DNA of 64,000 nt from Fasciola hepatica (taxonomy: Eukaryota; Platyhelminthes; Trematoda; Plagiorchiida; Fasciolidae): NCBI GenBank assembly GCA_948099385.1, contig CANUEZ040000196.1:2029001-2093000 (forward strand), in the 5' to 3' direction. Shown here piece after piece: positions 52,150 through 64,000 of this stretch. The notes beneath the pieces were generated by a model. It did no database searches. It had not been told where the DNA came from and saw only the letters and a program-made list of their open reading frames with translations. Numbering within the stretch: the first letter of the stretch is position 1; each line of letters opens with the position of its first letter. The position numbers and the translations under genes were made by a program.

Positions 52150-55100
52150 TTGAACGCCCAATTCAGCGTTGAAGTCCATGGAAGCACTGTACAGCTGTTT
52201 CATCCTCTAAGGGACTCGACTCATCAGCAGTGCACATCGACCGAGCCCCCACGGGCACTCCAACAACCGGTGAACCATTGTGAATCGAACAACTTAACAA
52301 CACAAGGCTATCCGGGATGGCTATCAACGCTTTGTTCAACATCTACACTACATGATATAGCACCCTTCCCAAACTCGCTTCAAATTTGAATGGTAAGAAC
52401 CAGCTACGCGCACACCGATCCACTCCTGTGATGGATGACTTCTCTGTAGGGGCCTAAGTACAACCAACGCATTCCCAAATGAACAACCTACACAGCTTCC
52501 TTACTATGCATGCAATTGATTAGTAGTACGAGATAAGTTCAGATTAGATTAGATTTGTATAATATGATTGATCATGCAGCTTGAACGCTCAACTGAGCAT
52601 TGAAATCCATGGAAGCACTGTACAGCTGTTTCATCCTCTAAGGGACTCGACTCATCAGCAGTGCACATCGACCGAGCCCCCACGGGCACTCCAACAACTG
52701 GTGAACCATTGTGAATCGAACAACTTAACAACACAAGGCTATCCGGGATGGCTATCAACGCTTTGTTCAACATCTACACTACATGATATAGCACCCTTCC
52801 CAAACTCGCTTCAAATTCGAATGGTAAGAACCAGCTTCGCGCACACTGATCGACTCCTATGATGGATGACTTCTCTGTAGGGGCTTAGTACAACCAACGC
52901 ATTCCCAAATGAACAACCCACACAGCTTCCTTACTATGCATGCAATTGATTAGTAGTACGAGATTAGATTAGATTAGATTAGATTTGTATAATATGATTG
53001 ATCATGCAGCTTGAACGCCCAATTCAGCGTTGAAGTCCATGGAAGTACTGTACAGCTGTTTCATCCTCTACGGGACTCGACTCATCAGCAGTGCACATCG
53101 ACCGAGCCCCCACGGGCACTCCAACAACTGGTGAACCATTGTGAATCGAACAACTTAACAACACAAGGCTATCCGGGATGGCTCTCAACGCTTTGTTCAA
53201 CATCTACACTACATGATATAGCACCCTTCCCAAACTCGCTTCCAATTTGAATGGTAAGAACCAGCTTCGCGCACACCGATCGACTCCTATGATGGATGAC
53301 TTCTCTGTAGGGGCCTAAGTACAACTAACGCATTCACAAATGAACAACCTACACAGATTCCTTACTATGCATGCAATTGATTAGTAGTACGAGATTAGAT
53401 TAGATCAGATTAGATTTGTATAATATGATTGATCATGCAGCTTGAACGCTCAACTGAGTATTGAAATCCATGGAAGCACTGTACAGCTGTTTCATCCTCT
53501 AAGGGACTCGACTCATCAGCAGTGCACATCGACCGAGCCCCCACGGGCACTCCAACAACTGGTGAACCATTGTGAATCGAACAACTTAACAACACAAGGC
53601 TATCCGGGATGGCTCTCAACGCTTTGTTCAACATCTACACTACATGATATAGCACCCTTCCCAAACTCGCTTCAAATTTGAATGGTAAGAACCAGCTTCG
53701 CGCACACCGATCCACTCCTATGATGGATGACTTCTCTGTAGGGGCCTAAGTACAACCAACGCATTCCCAAATGAACAACCTACACAGCTTCCTTACTATG
53801 CATGCAATTGATTAGTAGTACGAGATTAGATTAGATTAGATTAGATTTGTATAATATGATTGATCATGCAGCTTGAACGCCCAATTCAGCGTTGAAGTCC
53901 ATGGAAGCACTGTACAGCTGTTTCATCCTCTAAGGGACTCGACTCATCAGCAGTGCACATCGACCGAGCCCCCACGGGCACTCCAACAACCGGTGAACCA
54001 TTGTGAATCGAACAACTTAACAACACAAGGCTATCCGGGATGGCTATCAACGCTTTGTTCAACATCTACACTACATGATATAGCACCCTTCCCAAACTCG
54101 CTTCAAATTTGAATGGTAAGAACCAGCTACGCGCACACCGATCCACTCCTGTGATGGATGACTTCTCTGTAGGGGCCTAAGTACAACCAACGCATTCCCA
54201 AATGAACAACCTACACAGCTTCCTTACTATGCATGCAATTGATTAGTAGTACGAGATAAGTTCAGATTAGATTAGATTTGTATAATATGATTGATCATGC
54301 AGCTTGAACGCTCAACTGAGCATTGAAATCCATGGAAGCACTGTACAGCTGTTTCATCCTCTAAGGGACTCGACTCATCAGCAGTGCACATCGACCGAGC
54401 CCCCACGGGCACTCCAACAACTGGTGAACCATTGTGAATCGAACAACTTAACAACACAAGGCTATCCGGGATGGCTATCAACGCTTTGTTCAACATCTAC
54501 ACTACATGATATAGCACCCTTCCCAAACTCGCTTCAAATTCGAATGGTAAGAACCAGCTTCGCGCACACTGATCGACTCCTATGATGGATGACTTCTCTG
54601 TAGGGGCTTAGTACAACCAACGCATTCCCAAATGAACAACCCACACAGCTTCCTTACTATGCATGCAATTGATTAGTAGTACGAGATTAGATTAGATTAG
54701 ATTAGATTTGTATAATATGATTGATCATGCAGCTTGAACGCCCAATTCAGCGTTGAAGTCCATGGAAGTACTGTACAGCTGTTTCATCCTCTACGGGACT
54801 CGACTCATCAGCAGTGCACATCGACCGAGCCCCCACGGGCACTCCAACAACTGGTGAACCATTGTGAATCGAACAACTTAACAACACAAGGCTATCCGGG
54901 ATGGCTCTCAACGCTTTGTTCAACATCTACACTACATGATATAGCACCCTTCCCAAACTCGCTTCCAATTTGAATGGTAAGAACCAGCTTCGCGCACACC
55001 GATCGACTCCTATGATGGATGACTTCTCTGTAGGGGCCTAAGTACAACTAACGCATTCCCAAATGAACAACCTACACAGCTTCCTTACTATGCATGCAAT

Positions 55101-56888
55101 TGATTAGTATTACGAGATAAGATTAGATTAGATTGGGTTTGTATAATATGATTGATCATGCAGCTTGAACGCCCAATTCAGCGTTGAAGTCCATGGAAGC
55201 ACTGTACAGCTGTTTCATCCTCTAAGGGACTCGACTCATCAGCAGTGCACATCGACCGAGCCCCCACGGGCACTCCAACAACTGGTGAACCATTGTGAAT
55301 CGAACAACTTAACAACACAAGGCTATCCGGGATGGCTCTCAACGCTTTGTTCAACATCTACACTACATGATATAGCACCCTTCCCAAACTCGCTTCAAAT
55401 TTGAATGGTAAGAACCAGCTTCGCGCACACCGATCCACTCCTATGATGGATGACTTCTCTGTAGGGGCCTAAGTACAACCAACGCATTCCCAAATGAACA
55501 ACCTACACAGCTTCCTTACTATGCATGCAATTGATTAGTAGTACGAGATTAGATTAGATTAGATTAGATTTGTATAATATGATTGATCATGCAGCTTGAA
55601 CGCCCAATTCAGCGTTGAAGTCCATGGAAGCACTGTACAGCTGTTTCATCCTCTAAGGGACTCGACTCATCAGCAGTGCACATCGACCGAGCCCCCACGG
55701 GCACTCCAACAACCGGTGAACCATTGTGAATCGAAGAACTTAACAACACAAGGCTATCCGGGATGGCTATCAACGCTTTGTTCAACATCTACACTACATG
55801 ATATAGCACCCTTCCCCAACTCGCTTCAAATTTGAATGGTAAGAACCAGCTTCGCGCACACCGATCCACTCCTGTGATGGATGACTTCTCTGTAGGGGCC
55901 TAAGTACAACCAACGCATTCCCAAATGAACAACGTACACAGCTTCCTTACTATGCATGCAATTGATTAGTAGTACGAGATAAGTTCAGATTAGATTAGAT
56001 TTGTATAATATGATTGATCATGCAGCTTGAACGCTCAACTGAGCATTGAAATCCATGGAAGCACTGTACAGCTGTTTCATCCTCTAAGGGACTCGACTCA
56101 TCAGCAGTGCACATCGACCGAGCCCCCACGGGCACTCCAACAACTGGTGAACCATTGTGAATCGAACAACTTAACAACACAAGGCTATCCGGGATGGCTG
56201 TCAACGCTTTGTTCAACATCTACACTACATGATATAGCACCCTTCCCAAACTCGCTTCAAATTCGAATGGTAAGAACCAGCTTCGCGCACACTGATCGAC
56301 TCCTATGATGGATGACTTCTCTGTAGGGGCCTAAGTACAACCAACGCATTCCCAAATGAACAACCCACACAGCTTCCTTACTATGCATGCAATTGATTAG
56401 TAGTACGAGATTAGATTAGATTAGATTAGATTTGTATAATATGATTGATCATGCAGCTTGAACGCCCAATTCAGCGTTGAAGTCCATGGAAGTACTGTAC
56501 AGCTGTTTCATCCTCTACGGGACTCGACTCATCAGCAGTGCACATCGACCGAGCCCCCACGGGCACTCCAACAACTGGTGAACCATTGTGAATCGAACAA
56601 CTTAACAACACAAGGCTATCCGGGATGGCTCTCAACGCTTTGTTCAACATCTACACTACATGATATAGCACCCTTCCCAAACTCGCTTCCAATTTGAATG
56701 GTAAGAACCAGCTTCGCGCACACCGATCGACTCCTATGATGGATGACTTCTCTGTAGGGGCCTAAGTACAACTAACGCATTCACAAATGAACAACCTACA
56801 CAGCTTCCTTACTATGCATGCAATTGATTAGTAGTACGAGATTAGATAAGATTAGATTAAATTTGTATAATATAATTGATCATGCAGC
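52150..56888 (+). repeat. 4-monomer higher-order repeat, three copies of 1723 bp
   Basis: Anchors are 52150, 52581, 53011, 53442; then 53873, 54304, 54734, 55165; then 55596, 56027, 56458 (the following unit, 56889, does not match). Slot 1 has ccgatccactcctgtg. Slot 2 (52581, 54304, 56027) is type A with a gataagttcag microsatellite, aaattcgaatgg and cacactgatcg. Slot 3 has acaactaacgc. Slot 4 is type A at 53442 but type B at 55165, where a 51719-like monomer took its place. The one-base loss in ggggcttagtac is in the first two copies of slot 2 and absent from the third. These are the only type A units right of 39633. Confidence 0.9.
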
Positions 56889-57750
56889 TTGAACGCCCAA
56901 TTCAGCGTTGAAGTCCATGGAAGTACTGTACAGCTGTTTCATCCTCTACGGAACTCGACTCATCGACAGTGCACATCGACCGAGAACCCACGGGCACTCC
57001 AACAACCGGTGAACCATTGTGAATCGAACAACTTAACAACACAAGGCTATCCGGGATGGCTCTCAACGCTTTGTTCAACATCTACACTACATGATATAGC
57101 ACCCTTCCCAAACTCGCTTCAAATTTGAATGGTAAGAACCAGCTTCGCGCACACCGATCGACTCCTATGATGGATGACTTCTCTGTAGGGGCCTAAGTAC
57201 AACCAACGCATTCCCAAATGAACAACCTACACAGCTTCCTTACTATGCATGCAATTGATTAGTAGTACGAGATTAGATTAGATTAGATTAGATTTGTATA
57301 ATATGATTGATCATGCAGCTTGAACGCCCAATTCAGCGTTGAAGTCCATGGAAGTACTGTACAGCTGTTTCATCTTCTAAGGGACTCGACTCATCAGCAG
57401 TGCACATCGACCGAGCCCCCACGGGCACTCCAACAACCGGTGAACCATTGTGAATCGAACAACTTAACAACACAAGGCTATCCGGGATGGCTATCAACGC
57501 TTTGTTCAACATCTACACTACATGATATAGCACCCTTCCCAAACTCGCTTCAAATTTGAATGGTAAGAACCAGCTTCGCGCACACCGATCGACTCCTATG
57601 ATGGATGACTTCTCTGTAGGGGCCTAAGTACAACAAACGCATTCCCAAATGAACAACCTACACAGCTTCCTTACTATGCATGCAATTGATTAGTAGTACG
57701 AGATTAGATTAGATTAGATTAGATTTGTATAATATGATTGATCATGCAGC
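56889..57750 (+). repeat. Two type B monomers, units at 56889 and 57320
   Basis: Unit 56889 is the more diverged of the two, with tataattgatc before the anchor, ggaactcg, catcgacagtgc and gagaacccacg. Unit 57320 is close to the type B norm, with catcttctaaggg. They separate the 4-unit HOR on the left from the P/Q/R mosaic on the right. Confidence 0.85.
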
Positions 57751-58995
57751 TTGAACGCCCAATTCAGCGTTGAAGTCCATGGAAGTACTGTACAGCTGTT
57801 TCATCCTCAACGGGACTCGACTCATCAGCAGTGCACATCGACCGAGCCCCCACGGGCACTCCAACAACCGGTGAACCATTGTGAATCGAACAACTTAACA
57901 ACACAAGGCTATCCGGGATGGCTCTCAACGCTTTGTTCAACATCTACACTACATGATATAGCACCCTTCCCAAACTGGCTTCAAATTTGAATGGTAACAA
58001 CCAGCTTCGCGCACACCGATCCACTCCTATGATGGATGACTTCTCTGTAGGGGCCTAAGTACAACCACCGCATTCCCAAATGAACAACCTACACAGCTTC
58101 CTTACTATGCATGCAATTGATTAGTATTACGAGATTAGATTAGATTAGATTAGATTTGTATAATATGATTGATCATGCAGCTTGAACGCCCAATTCAGCG
58201 TTGAAGTCCATGGAAGTACTGTACAGCTGTTTCATCCTCTAAGGGACTCGACTCATCAGCAGTGCACATCGACCGAGCCCCCACGGGCACTCCAACAACC
58301 GGTGAACCATTGTGAATCGAAAAACTTAACAACACAAGGCTATCCGGGATGGCTATCAACGCTTTGTTCAACATCTACACTACATGATATAGCACCCTTC
58401 TCAAACTCGCTTCAAATTTGAATGGTAAGAACCAGCTTCGCGCACACCGATTGACTCATGTGATGGAAGACTTCTCTGTAGGGGCCTAAGTACAACAAAC
58501 GCATTCCCAAATGAACAACGTACACAGCTTCCTTACTATGCATGCAATTGATTAGTAGTACGAGATTAGATTAGATTAGATTAGATTTGTATAATATGAT
58601 TGATCATGCAGCTTGAACGCCCAATTCAGCGTTGAAATCCATGGAAGTACTCTACAGATTTTTCATCGTCTACGGGACTCGACTCATCAGCAGTGCACAT
58701 CGACCGAGCCCCCACGGGCACTCCAACAACCGGTGAACCATTGTGAATCGAACAACTTAACAACACAAGGCTATCCGGGATGGCTATCAACGCTTTGTTA
58801 AACATCTACACTACATGATATAGCACCCTTCCCAAACTCGCTTCAAATTTGAATGGTAAGAACCAGCTTCGCGCACACTGTTCGACTCTTATGATGGATG
58901 ACTTCTCTGTAGGGGCCTAAGTACAACTAACGCATTCCTAAATGAACAACCTACACAGCTTCCTTACTATGCATGCAATTGATTAGTAGTACGAG

Positions 58996-59030
58996 ATTAG
59001 ATTAGATTAGATTAGATTAGATTAGATTAG
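58996..59030 (+). repeat. Expanded (ATTAG)7 tract
   Basis: Seven perfect ATTAG copies lie between monomers anchored at 58613 and 59059, giving the longest spacing in the window (446 bp = 431 + 3x5). Neighbouring tracts have four copies. Somewhat longer tracts also occur near 61599-61630 (unit spacing 441) and 63347-63370 (spacing 440, ending in an agattcgaatag interruption). All three lie in the last 6 kb, so microsatellite slippage seems more relaxed in this end of the array. Confidence 0.9.
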
Positions 59031-59490
59031 ATTTGTATAATATGATTGATCATGCAGCTTGAACGCCCAATTCAGCGTTGAAGTCCATGGAAGTACTGTA
59101 CAGCTGTTTCATCCTCTAAGGGACTCGACTCATCAGCAGTGCACATCGACCGAGCCCCCACGGGCACTCCAACAACCGGTGAACCATTGTGAATCGAAAA
59201 ACTTAACAACACAAGGCTATCCGGGATGGCTATCAACGCTTTGTTCAACATCTACACTACATCATATATAGCACCCTTCCCAAACTCGCTTCAAATTTGA
59301 ATGGTAAGAACCAGCTTCGCGCACACCGATTGACTCATGTGATGGAAGACTTCTCTGTAGGGGCCTAAGTTCAACAAAGCATTCCCAAATGAACAACGTA
59401 CACAGCTTCCTTACTATGCATGCAATTGATTAGTAGTACGAGATTAGATTAGATTAGATTAGATTTGTATAATATGATTGATCATGCAGC

Positions 59491-59921
59491 TTGAACGCCC
59501 AATTCAGCGTTGAAATCCATGGAAGTACTCTACAGATTTTTCATCGTCTACGGGACTCGACTCATCAGCAGTGCACATCGACCGAGCCCCCACGGGCACT
59601 CCAACAACCGGTGAACCATTGTGAATCGAAAAACTTAACAACACAAGGCTATCCGGGATGGCTATCAACGCTTTGTTCAACATCTACACTACATCATATA
59701 GCACCCTTCTCAAACTCGCTTCAAATTTGAATGGTAAGAACCAGCTTCGCGCACACCGATTGACTCATGTGATGGAAGACTTCTCTGTAGGGGCCTAAGT
59801 ACAACAAACGCATTCCCAAATGAACAACGTACACAGCTTCCTTACTATGCATGCAATTGATTAGTAGTACGAGATTAGATTAGATTAGATTAGATTTGTA
59901 TAATATGATTGATCATGCAGC
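59491..59921 (+). repeat. Chimeric monomer, R-type left part and Q-type right part
   Basis: The first 60 bases carry the R markers gttgaaatcc, tactctacagattttt and catcgtctacggg. From about 59631 on it carries Q markers: cgaaaaactt, cacccttctcaaac, gattgactcatgtg, gatggaagac and aacgtacac. The switch lies between about 59553 and 59630, inside a stretch identical in both parents. This is direct evidence of exchange within, not only between, monomers. Confidence 0.82.
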
Positions 59922-62900
59922 TTGAACGCCCAATTCAGCGTTGAAATCCATGGAAGTACTCTACAGATTTTTCATCGTCTACGGGACTCGACTCATCAGC
60001 AGTGCACATCGACCGAGCCCCCACGGGCACTCCAACAACCGGTGAACCATTGTGAATCGAACAACTTAACAACACAAGGCTATCCGGGATGGCTATCAAC
60101 GCTTTGTTAAACATCTACACTACATGATATAGCACCCTTCCCAAACTCGCTTCAAATTTGAATGGTAAGAACCAGCTTCGCGCACAGTGTTCGACTCTTA
60201 TGATGGATGACTTCTCTGTAGGGGCCTAAGTACAACTAACGCATTCCTAAATGAACAACCTACACAGCTTCCTTACTATGCATGCAATTGATTAGTAGTA
60301 CGAGATTAGATTAGATTAGATTAGATTTGTATAATATGATTGATCATGCAGCTTGAACGCCCAATTCAGCGTTGAAGTCCATGGAAGTACTGTACAGCTG
60401 TTTCATCCTCAACGGGACTCGACTCATCAGCAGTGCACATCGACCGAGCCCCCACGGGCACTCCAACAACCGGTGAACCATTGTGAATCGAACAACTTAA
60501 CAACACAAGGCTATCCGGGATGGCTCTCAACGCTTTGTTCAACATCTACACTACATGATATAGCACCCTTCCCAAACTGGCTTCAAATTTGAATGGTAAC
60601 AACCAGCTTCGCGCACACCGATCCACTCCTATGATGGATGACTTCTCTGTAGGGGCCTAAGTACAACCACCGCATTCCCAAATGAACAACCTACACAGCT
60701 TCCTTACTATGCATGCAATTGATTAGTATTACGAGATTAGATTAGATTAGATTAGATTTGTATAATATGATTGATCATGCAGCTTGAACGCCCAATTCAG
60801 CGTTGAAGTCCATGGAAGTACTGTACAGCTGTTTCATCCTCTAAGGGACTCGACTCATCAGCAGTGCACATCGACCGAGCCCCCACGGGCACTCCAACAA
60901 CCGGTGAACCATTGTGAATCGAAAAACTTAACAACACAAGGCTATCCGGGATGGCTATCAACGCTTTGTTCAACATCTACACTACATGATATAGCACCCT
61001 TCTCAAACTCGCTTCAAATTTGAATGGTAAGAACCAGCTTCGCGCACACCGATTGACTCATGTGATGGAAGACTTCTCTGTAGGGGCCTAAGTACAACCA
61101 ACGCATTCCCAAATGAACAACGTACACAGCTTCCTTACTATGCATGCAATTGATTAGTAGTACGAGATTAGATTAGATTAGATTAGATTTGTATAATATG
61201 ATTGATCATGCAGCTTGAACGCCCAATTCAGCGTTGAAATCCATGGAAGTACTCTACAGATTTTTCATCGTCTACGGGACTCGACTCATCAGCAGTGCAC
61301 ATCGACCGAGCCCCCACGGGCACTCCAACAACCGGTGAACCATTGTGAATCGAACAACTTAACAACACAAGGCTATCCGGGATGGCTATCAACGCTTTGT
61401 TCAACATCTACACTACATGATATAGCACCCTTCCCAAACTCGCTTCAAATTTGAATGGTAAGAACCAGCTTCGCGCACACTGTTCGACTCTTATGATGGA
61501 TGACTTCTCTGTAGGGGCCTAAGTACAACTAACGCATTCCTAAATGAACAACCTACACAGCTTCCTTACTATGCATGCAATTGATTAGTAGTACGAGATT
61601 AGATTATATTAGATTAGATTAGATTAGATTTGTATAATATGATTGATCATGCAGCTTGAACGCCCAATTCAGCGTTGAAGTCCATGGAAGTACAGTACAG
61701 CTGTTTCATCCTCTACGGGACTCGACTCATCAGCAGTGCACATCGACCGAGCCCCCACGGGCACTCCAACAACCGGTGAACCATTGTGAATCGAGCAACT
61801 TAACAACACAAGGCTATCCGGGATGGCTCTCAACGCTTTGTTCAACATCTACACTACATGATATAGCACCCTTCCCAAACTCGCTTCCAATTTGAATGGT
61901 AAGAACCAGCTTCGCGCACACCGATCCACTCCTATGATGGATGACTTCTCTGTAGGGGCCTAAGTACAACCAACGCATTCCAAAATGAACAACCTACACA
62001 GCTTCCTTACTATGCATGCAATTGATTAGTAGTACGAGATTAGATTAGATTAGATTAGATTAGATTTGTATAATATGATTGATCATGCAGCTTGAACGCC
62101 CAATTCAGCGTTGAAGTCCATGGAAGTACTGTACAGCTGTTTCATCCTCTACGGGACTCGACTCATCCGCAGTGCACATCGACCGAGCCCCACGGGTACT
62201 CCAACAACCGGTGAACCATTGTGAATCGAACAACTTAACAACACAAGGCTATCCGGGATGGCTATCAACGCTTTGTTCAACATCTACACTACATGATATA
62301 GCACCCTTCCCAAACTCGCTTCAAATTTGAATGGTAAGAACCAGCTTCGCGCACACCGATCGACTCCTATGATGGATGACTTCTCTGTAGGGGCCTAAGT
62401 ACAACCACCGCCTTCCCAAATGAACAACCTACACAGCTTCCTTACTATGCATGCAATTGATTAGTATTACGAGATTAGATTAGATCAGATTAGATTAGAT
62501 TTGTATAATATGATTGATCATGCAGCTTGAACGCCCAATTCAGCGTTGAAGTCCATGGAAGCACTGTACAGCTGTTTCATCCTCTAAGGGACTCGACTCA
62601 TCAGCAGTGCACATCGACCGAGCCCCCACGGGCACTCCAACAACCGGTGAACCATGGTGAATCGAAAAACTTAACAACACAAGGCTATCCGGGATGGCTA
62701 TCAACGCTTTGTTCAACATCTACACTACATGATATAGCACCCTTCCCAAACTCGCTTCAAATTTGAATGGTAAGAACCAGCTTCGCGCACACCGATTGAC
62801 TCATGTGATGGAAGACTTCTCTGTAGGGGCCTAAGTACAACAAACGCATTCCCAAATGAACAACGTACACAGCTTCCTTACTATGCATGCAATTGATTAG

Positions 62901-63828
62901 TAGTACGAGATTAGATTAGATTAGATTAGATTTGTATAATATGATTGATCATGCAGCTTGAACGCCCAATTCAGCGTTGAAATCCATGGAAGTACTCTAC
63001 AGATTTTTCATCGTCTACGGGACTCGACTCATCAGCAGTGCACATCGACCGAGCCCCCACGGGCACCCCAACTACTGGTGAACCATTGTGAATCGAACAA
63101 CTTAACAACACAAGGCTATCCGGGATGGCTCTCAACGCTTTGTTCAACATCTACACTACATGATATAGCACCCTTCCCAAACTCGCTTCAAATTTGAATG
63201 GTAAGAACCAGCTTCGCGCACACCGTTCGACTCCTATGATGGATGACTACTATGTAGGGGCTTAGTACAACTAACGCATTCCTAAATGAACAACCTACAC
63301 AGCTTCCTTACTATGCATGCAATTGATTAGTAGTACGAGATTAGATTAGATTAGATTAGATTCGAATAGATTTGTATAATATGATTGATCATGCAGCTTG
63401 AACGCCCAATTCAGCGATGAAGTCCATGGAAGTACTGTACAGCTGTTTTATCATCTACGGGACTCGACTCATCAGCAGTGCACATCGACCGAGCCCCCAC
63501 GGGCACTCCAACAACCGGTGAACCATTGTGAATCGAACAACTTAACAACACAAGGCTATCCGGGATGGCTCTCAACGCTTTGTTCAACATCTACACTACA
63601 TCATATAGCACCCTTCCCAAACTCGCTTCAAATTTGAATGGTAAGAACCAGCTTCGCGCACACCGATCGACTCCTATGATGGATGACTTCTCTGTAGGGG
63701 CCTAAGTACAACCAACGCATTCCCAAATGAACAACCTACACAGCTTCCTTACTATGCATGCAATTGATTAGTATTACGAGATTAGATTAGATTAGATTAG
63801 ATTTGTATAATATGATTGATCATGCAGC

Positions 63829-64000
63829 TTGAACGCCCAATTCAGCGTTGAAGTCCATGGAAGTACTGTACAGCTGTTTCATCCTCTAAGGGACTCGACT
63901 CATCAGCAGTGCACATCGACCGAGCCCCACGGGTACTCCAACAACCGTTGAACCATTGTGAATCGAACAACTTAACAACACAAGGCTATCCGGGATGGCT
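63829..64000 (+). repeat. Partial monomer at right edge (T type)
   Basis: 172 bases of a type B monomer, cut by the window end in the gggatggct segment. It shares the one-base deletion and the change in gagccccacgggtactcc with unit 62092, placing it in slot T of the Q-R-S-T repeat. It also has a private aaccgttgaacc. Confidence 0.9.

Larger units (their letters stand above)
57751..63828 (+). repeat. P-Q-R-Q-R/Q-R-P-Q-R-S-T-Q-R-S'-(T) monomer mosaic
   Basis: Units: P 57751, 60353 (tcctcaacggg, aactggcttc, acaaccaccgc). Q 58182, 59059, 60784, 62527 (cgaaaaactt, gattgactcatgtgatgg, aacgtacac). R 58613, 59922, 61215, 62958 (gttgaaatcc, ctctacagatttttc, catcgtctacggg). S 61656 and a diverged unit at 63398. 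T 62092 and the edge unit 63829 (gaccgagccccacgggtac). P-Q-R at 57751-59058 repeats at 60353-61655 with a 2602 bp offset. Q-R-S-T at 60784 repeats from 62527 with a 1743 bp offset. Unit 59491 is an R/Q chimera. R units carry unusual T runs. Confidence 0.88.
1..64000 (+). repeat. Tandem satellite array of a ~431 bp monomer, about 148 copies
   Basis: The anchor gcagcttgaacg, or a one- or two-base variant of it, recurs at 148 positions from 218 to 63829. Spacing is almost always 426-438 bp, with three longer units of 440, 441 and 446 bp. Every copy lies in the same orientation and no stretch of non-repeat sequence interrupts them. The left edge begins inside a monomer and the right edge ends inside one, so the array extends beyond both sides. 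Copies differ from each other by a few percent by eye. Differences are mostly shared by groups of monomers rather than random, which is the mark of unequal exchange and conversion. Such arrays are typical of eukaryotic centromeric, pericentromeric or subtelomeric heterochromatin; which of these applies cannot be read from the window. I do not recognise the monomer family. Confidence 0.98.
39633..64000 (+). repeat. Right domain, type B monomers nearly fixed
   Basis: Of 57 anchors, 53 are B; the four A units are 52581, 53442, 54304 and 56027. The minus-strand open frame seen in A units is cut at codon 59 in B units because the B patch introduces TGA on that strand. The short junction catgatatag is nearly fixed here, with the long form seen at 59059. 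gagccccc has replaced gagcaacc entirely as far as I can see. Confidence 0.92.

Noticed and set aside
58996..59030. Interstitial telomere array
   Set aside because: The pentamer is ATTAG/TTAGA with at most seven copies per monomer; no TTAGG, TTAGGG or TCAGG run is present.
1..64000. CRISPR array
   Set aside because: The repeat unit is over 400 bp and occupies the whole period; there are no short repeats separated by unique spacers and no cas-like genes.
1..64000. rDNA, 5S or tRNA cluster
   Set aside because: No conserved rRNA or tRNA segments are visible in the monomer; the Pol III-like boxes are weak and the arms do not fold as a tRNA.
1..64000. Transposon insertions, terminal inverted repeats or Helitron ends
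   Set aside because: All 64 kb is accounted for by monomers with only 1-15 bp length changes; no insertion with target duplication or long inverted repeat was seen.

Overview
The whole 64 kb window is one uninterrupted head-to-tail satellite DNA array. By eye it resolves into 148 monomer start points, all in the same orientation, with a half monomer at the left edge (1-217) and a partial monomer at the right edge (63829-64000). The basic monomer is 431 bp. One unit counted by hand (48267-48697) is 195/431 G+C, about 45%. I found no single-copy sequence, transposon, rRNA, tRNA, CRISPR array or credible protein gene. The array runs off both ends, so its true length is unknown. This organisation is that of a eukaryotic nuclear satellite (centromeric, pericentromeric or subtelomeric). 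The sequence does not let me name the species, and I do not recognise the monomer as a published satellite.

Each monomer has a body of about 400 bp joined to an internal pentanucleotide microsatellite, (ATTAG)n, usually n=4 or 5. Monomer lengths follow a simple rule: 431 bp, plus or minus 5 bp per ATTAG copy, plus 2 bp when the central junction reads catcatatatag instead of catgatatag, with occasional 1-2 bp indels. Observed spacings run from 426 to 446 bp. One patch of about 22 bp just after the anchor gcagcttg exists as discrete haplotypes: type A (gctcaactgagcattg), type B (gcccaattcagcgttg) and type C (gcccaattcaggtttg). I count 74 A, 69 B and 5 C or C-like units.

Layout: 1-16233 is pure type A. 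16234-39632 is a mosaic of A, B and C. 39633-64000 is type B except for four isolated A units. Higher-order repeats (HORs, in which several distinct monomers are copied as one unit) are superimposed: a 7-mer at 2.4-8.4 kb, a 5-mer at 7.1-11.5 kb, an irregular 2/3/5-unit pattern at 11.5-14.9 kb, a 4-mer in three copies at 18.0-23.2 kb, a 3-mer at 26.6-29.2 kb, a nested 7-mer at 31.8-37.5 kb, a 3-mer at 42.7-45.2 kb, a 5-mer at 46.97-51.3 kb, a 4-mer in three copies at 52.2-56.9 kb, and a P/Q/R/S/T mosaic at 57.8-64.0 kb. The HOR period changes repeatedly, which suggests many local unequal exchanges rather than one dominant array-wide HOR.

Short open frames of 59-93 codons recur in nearly every monomer on both strands. 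I treat them as by-products of the repeat. The plus-strand frames have no ATG and sit just after an in-frame stop. Monomer length is not a multiple of three. Frames are broken by indels and stops in several units, which were then amplified along with their neighbours.
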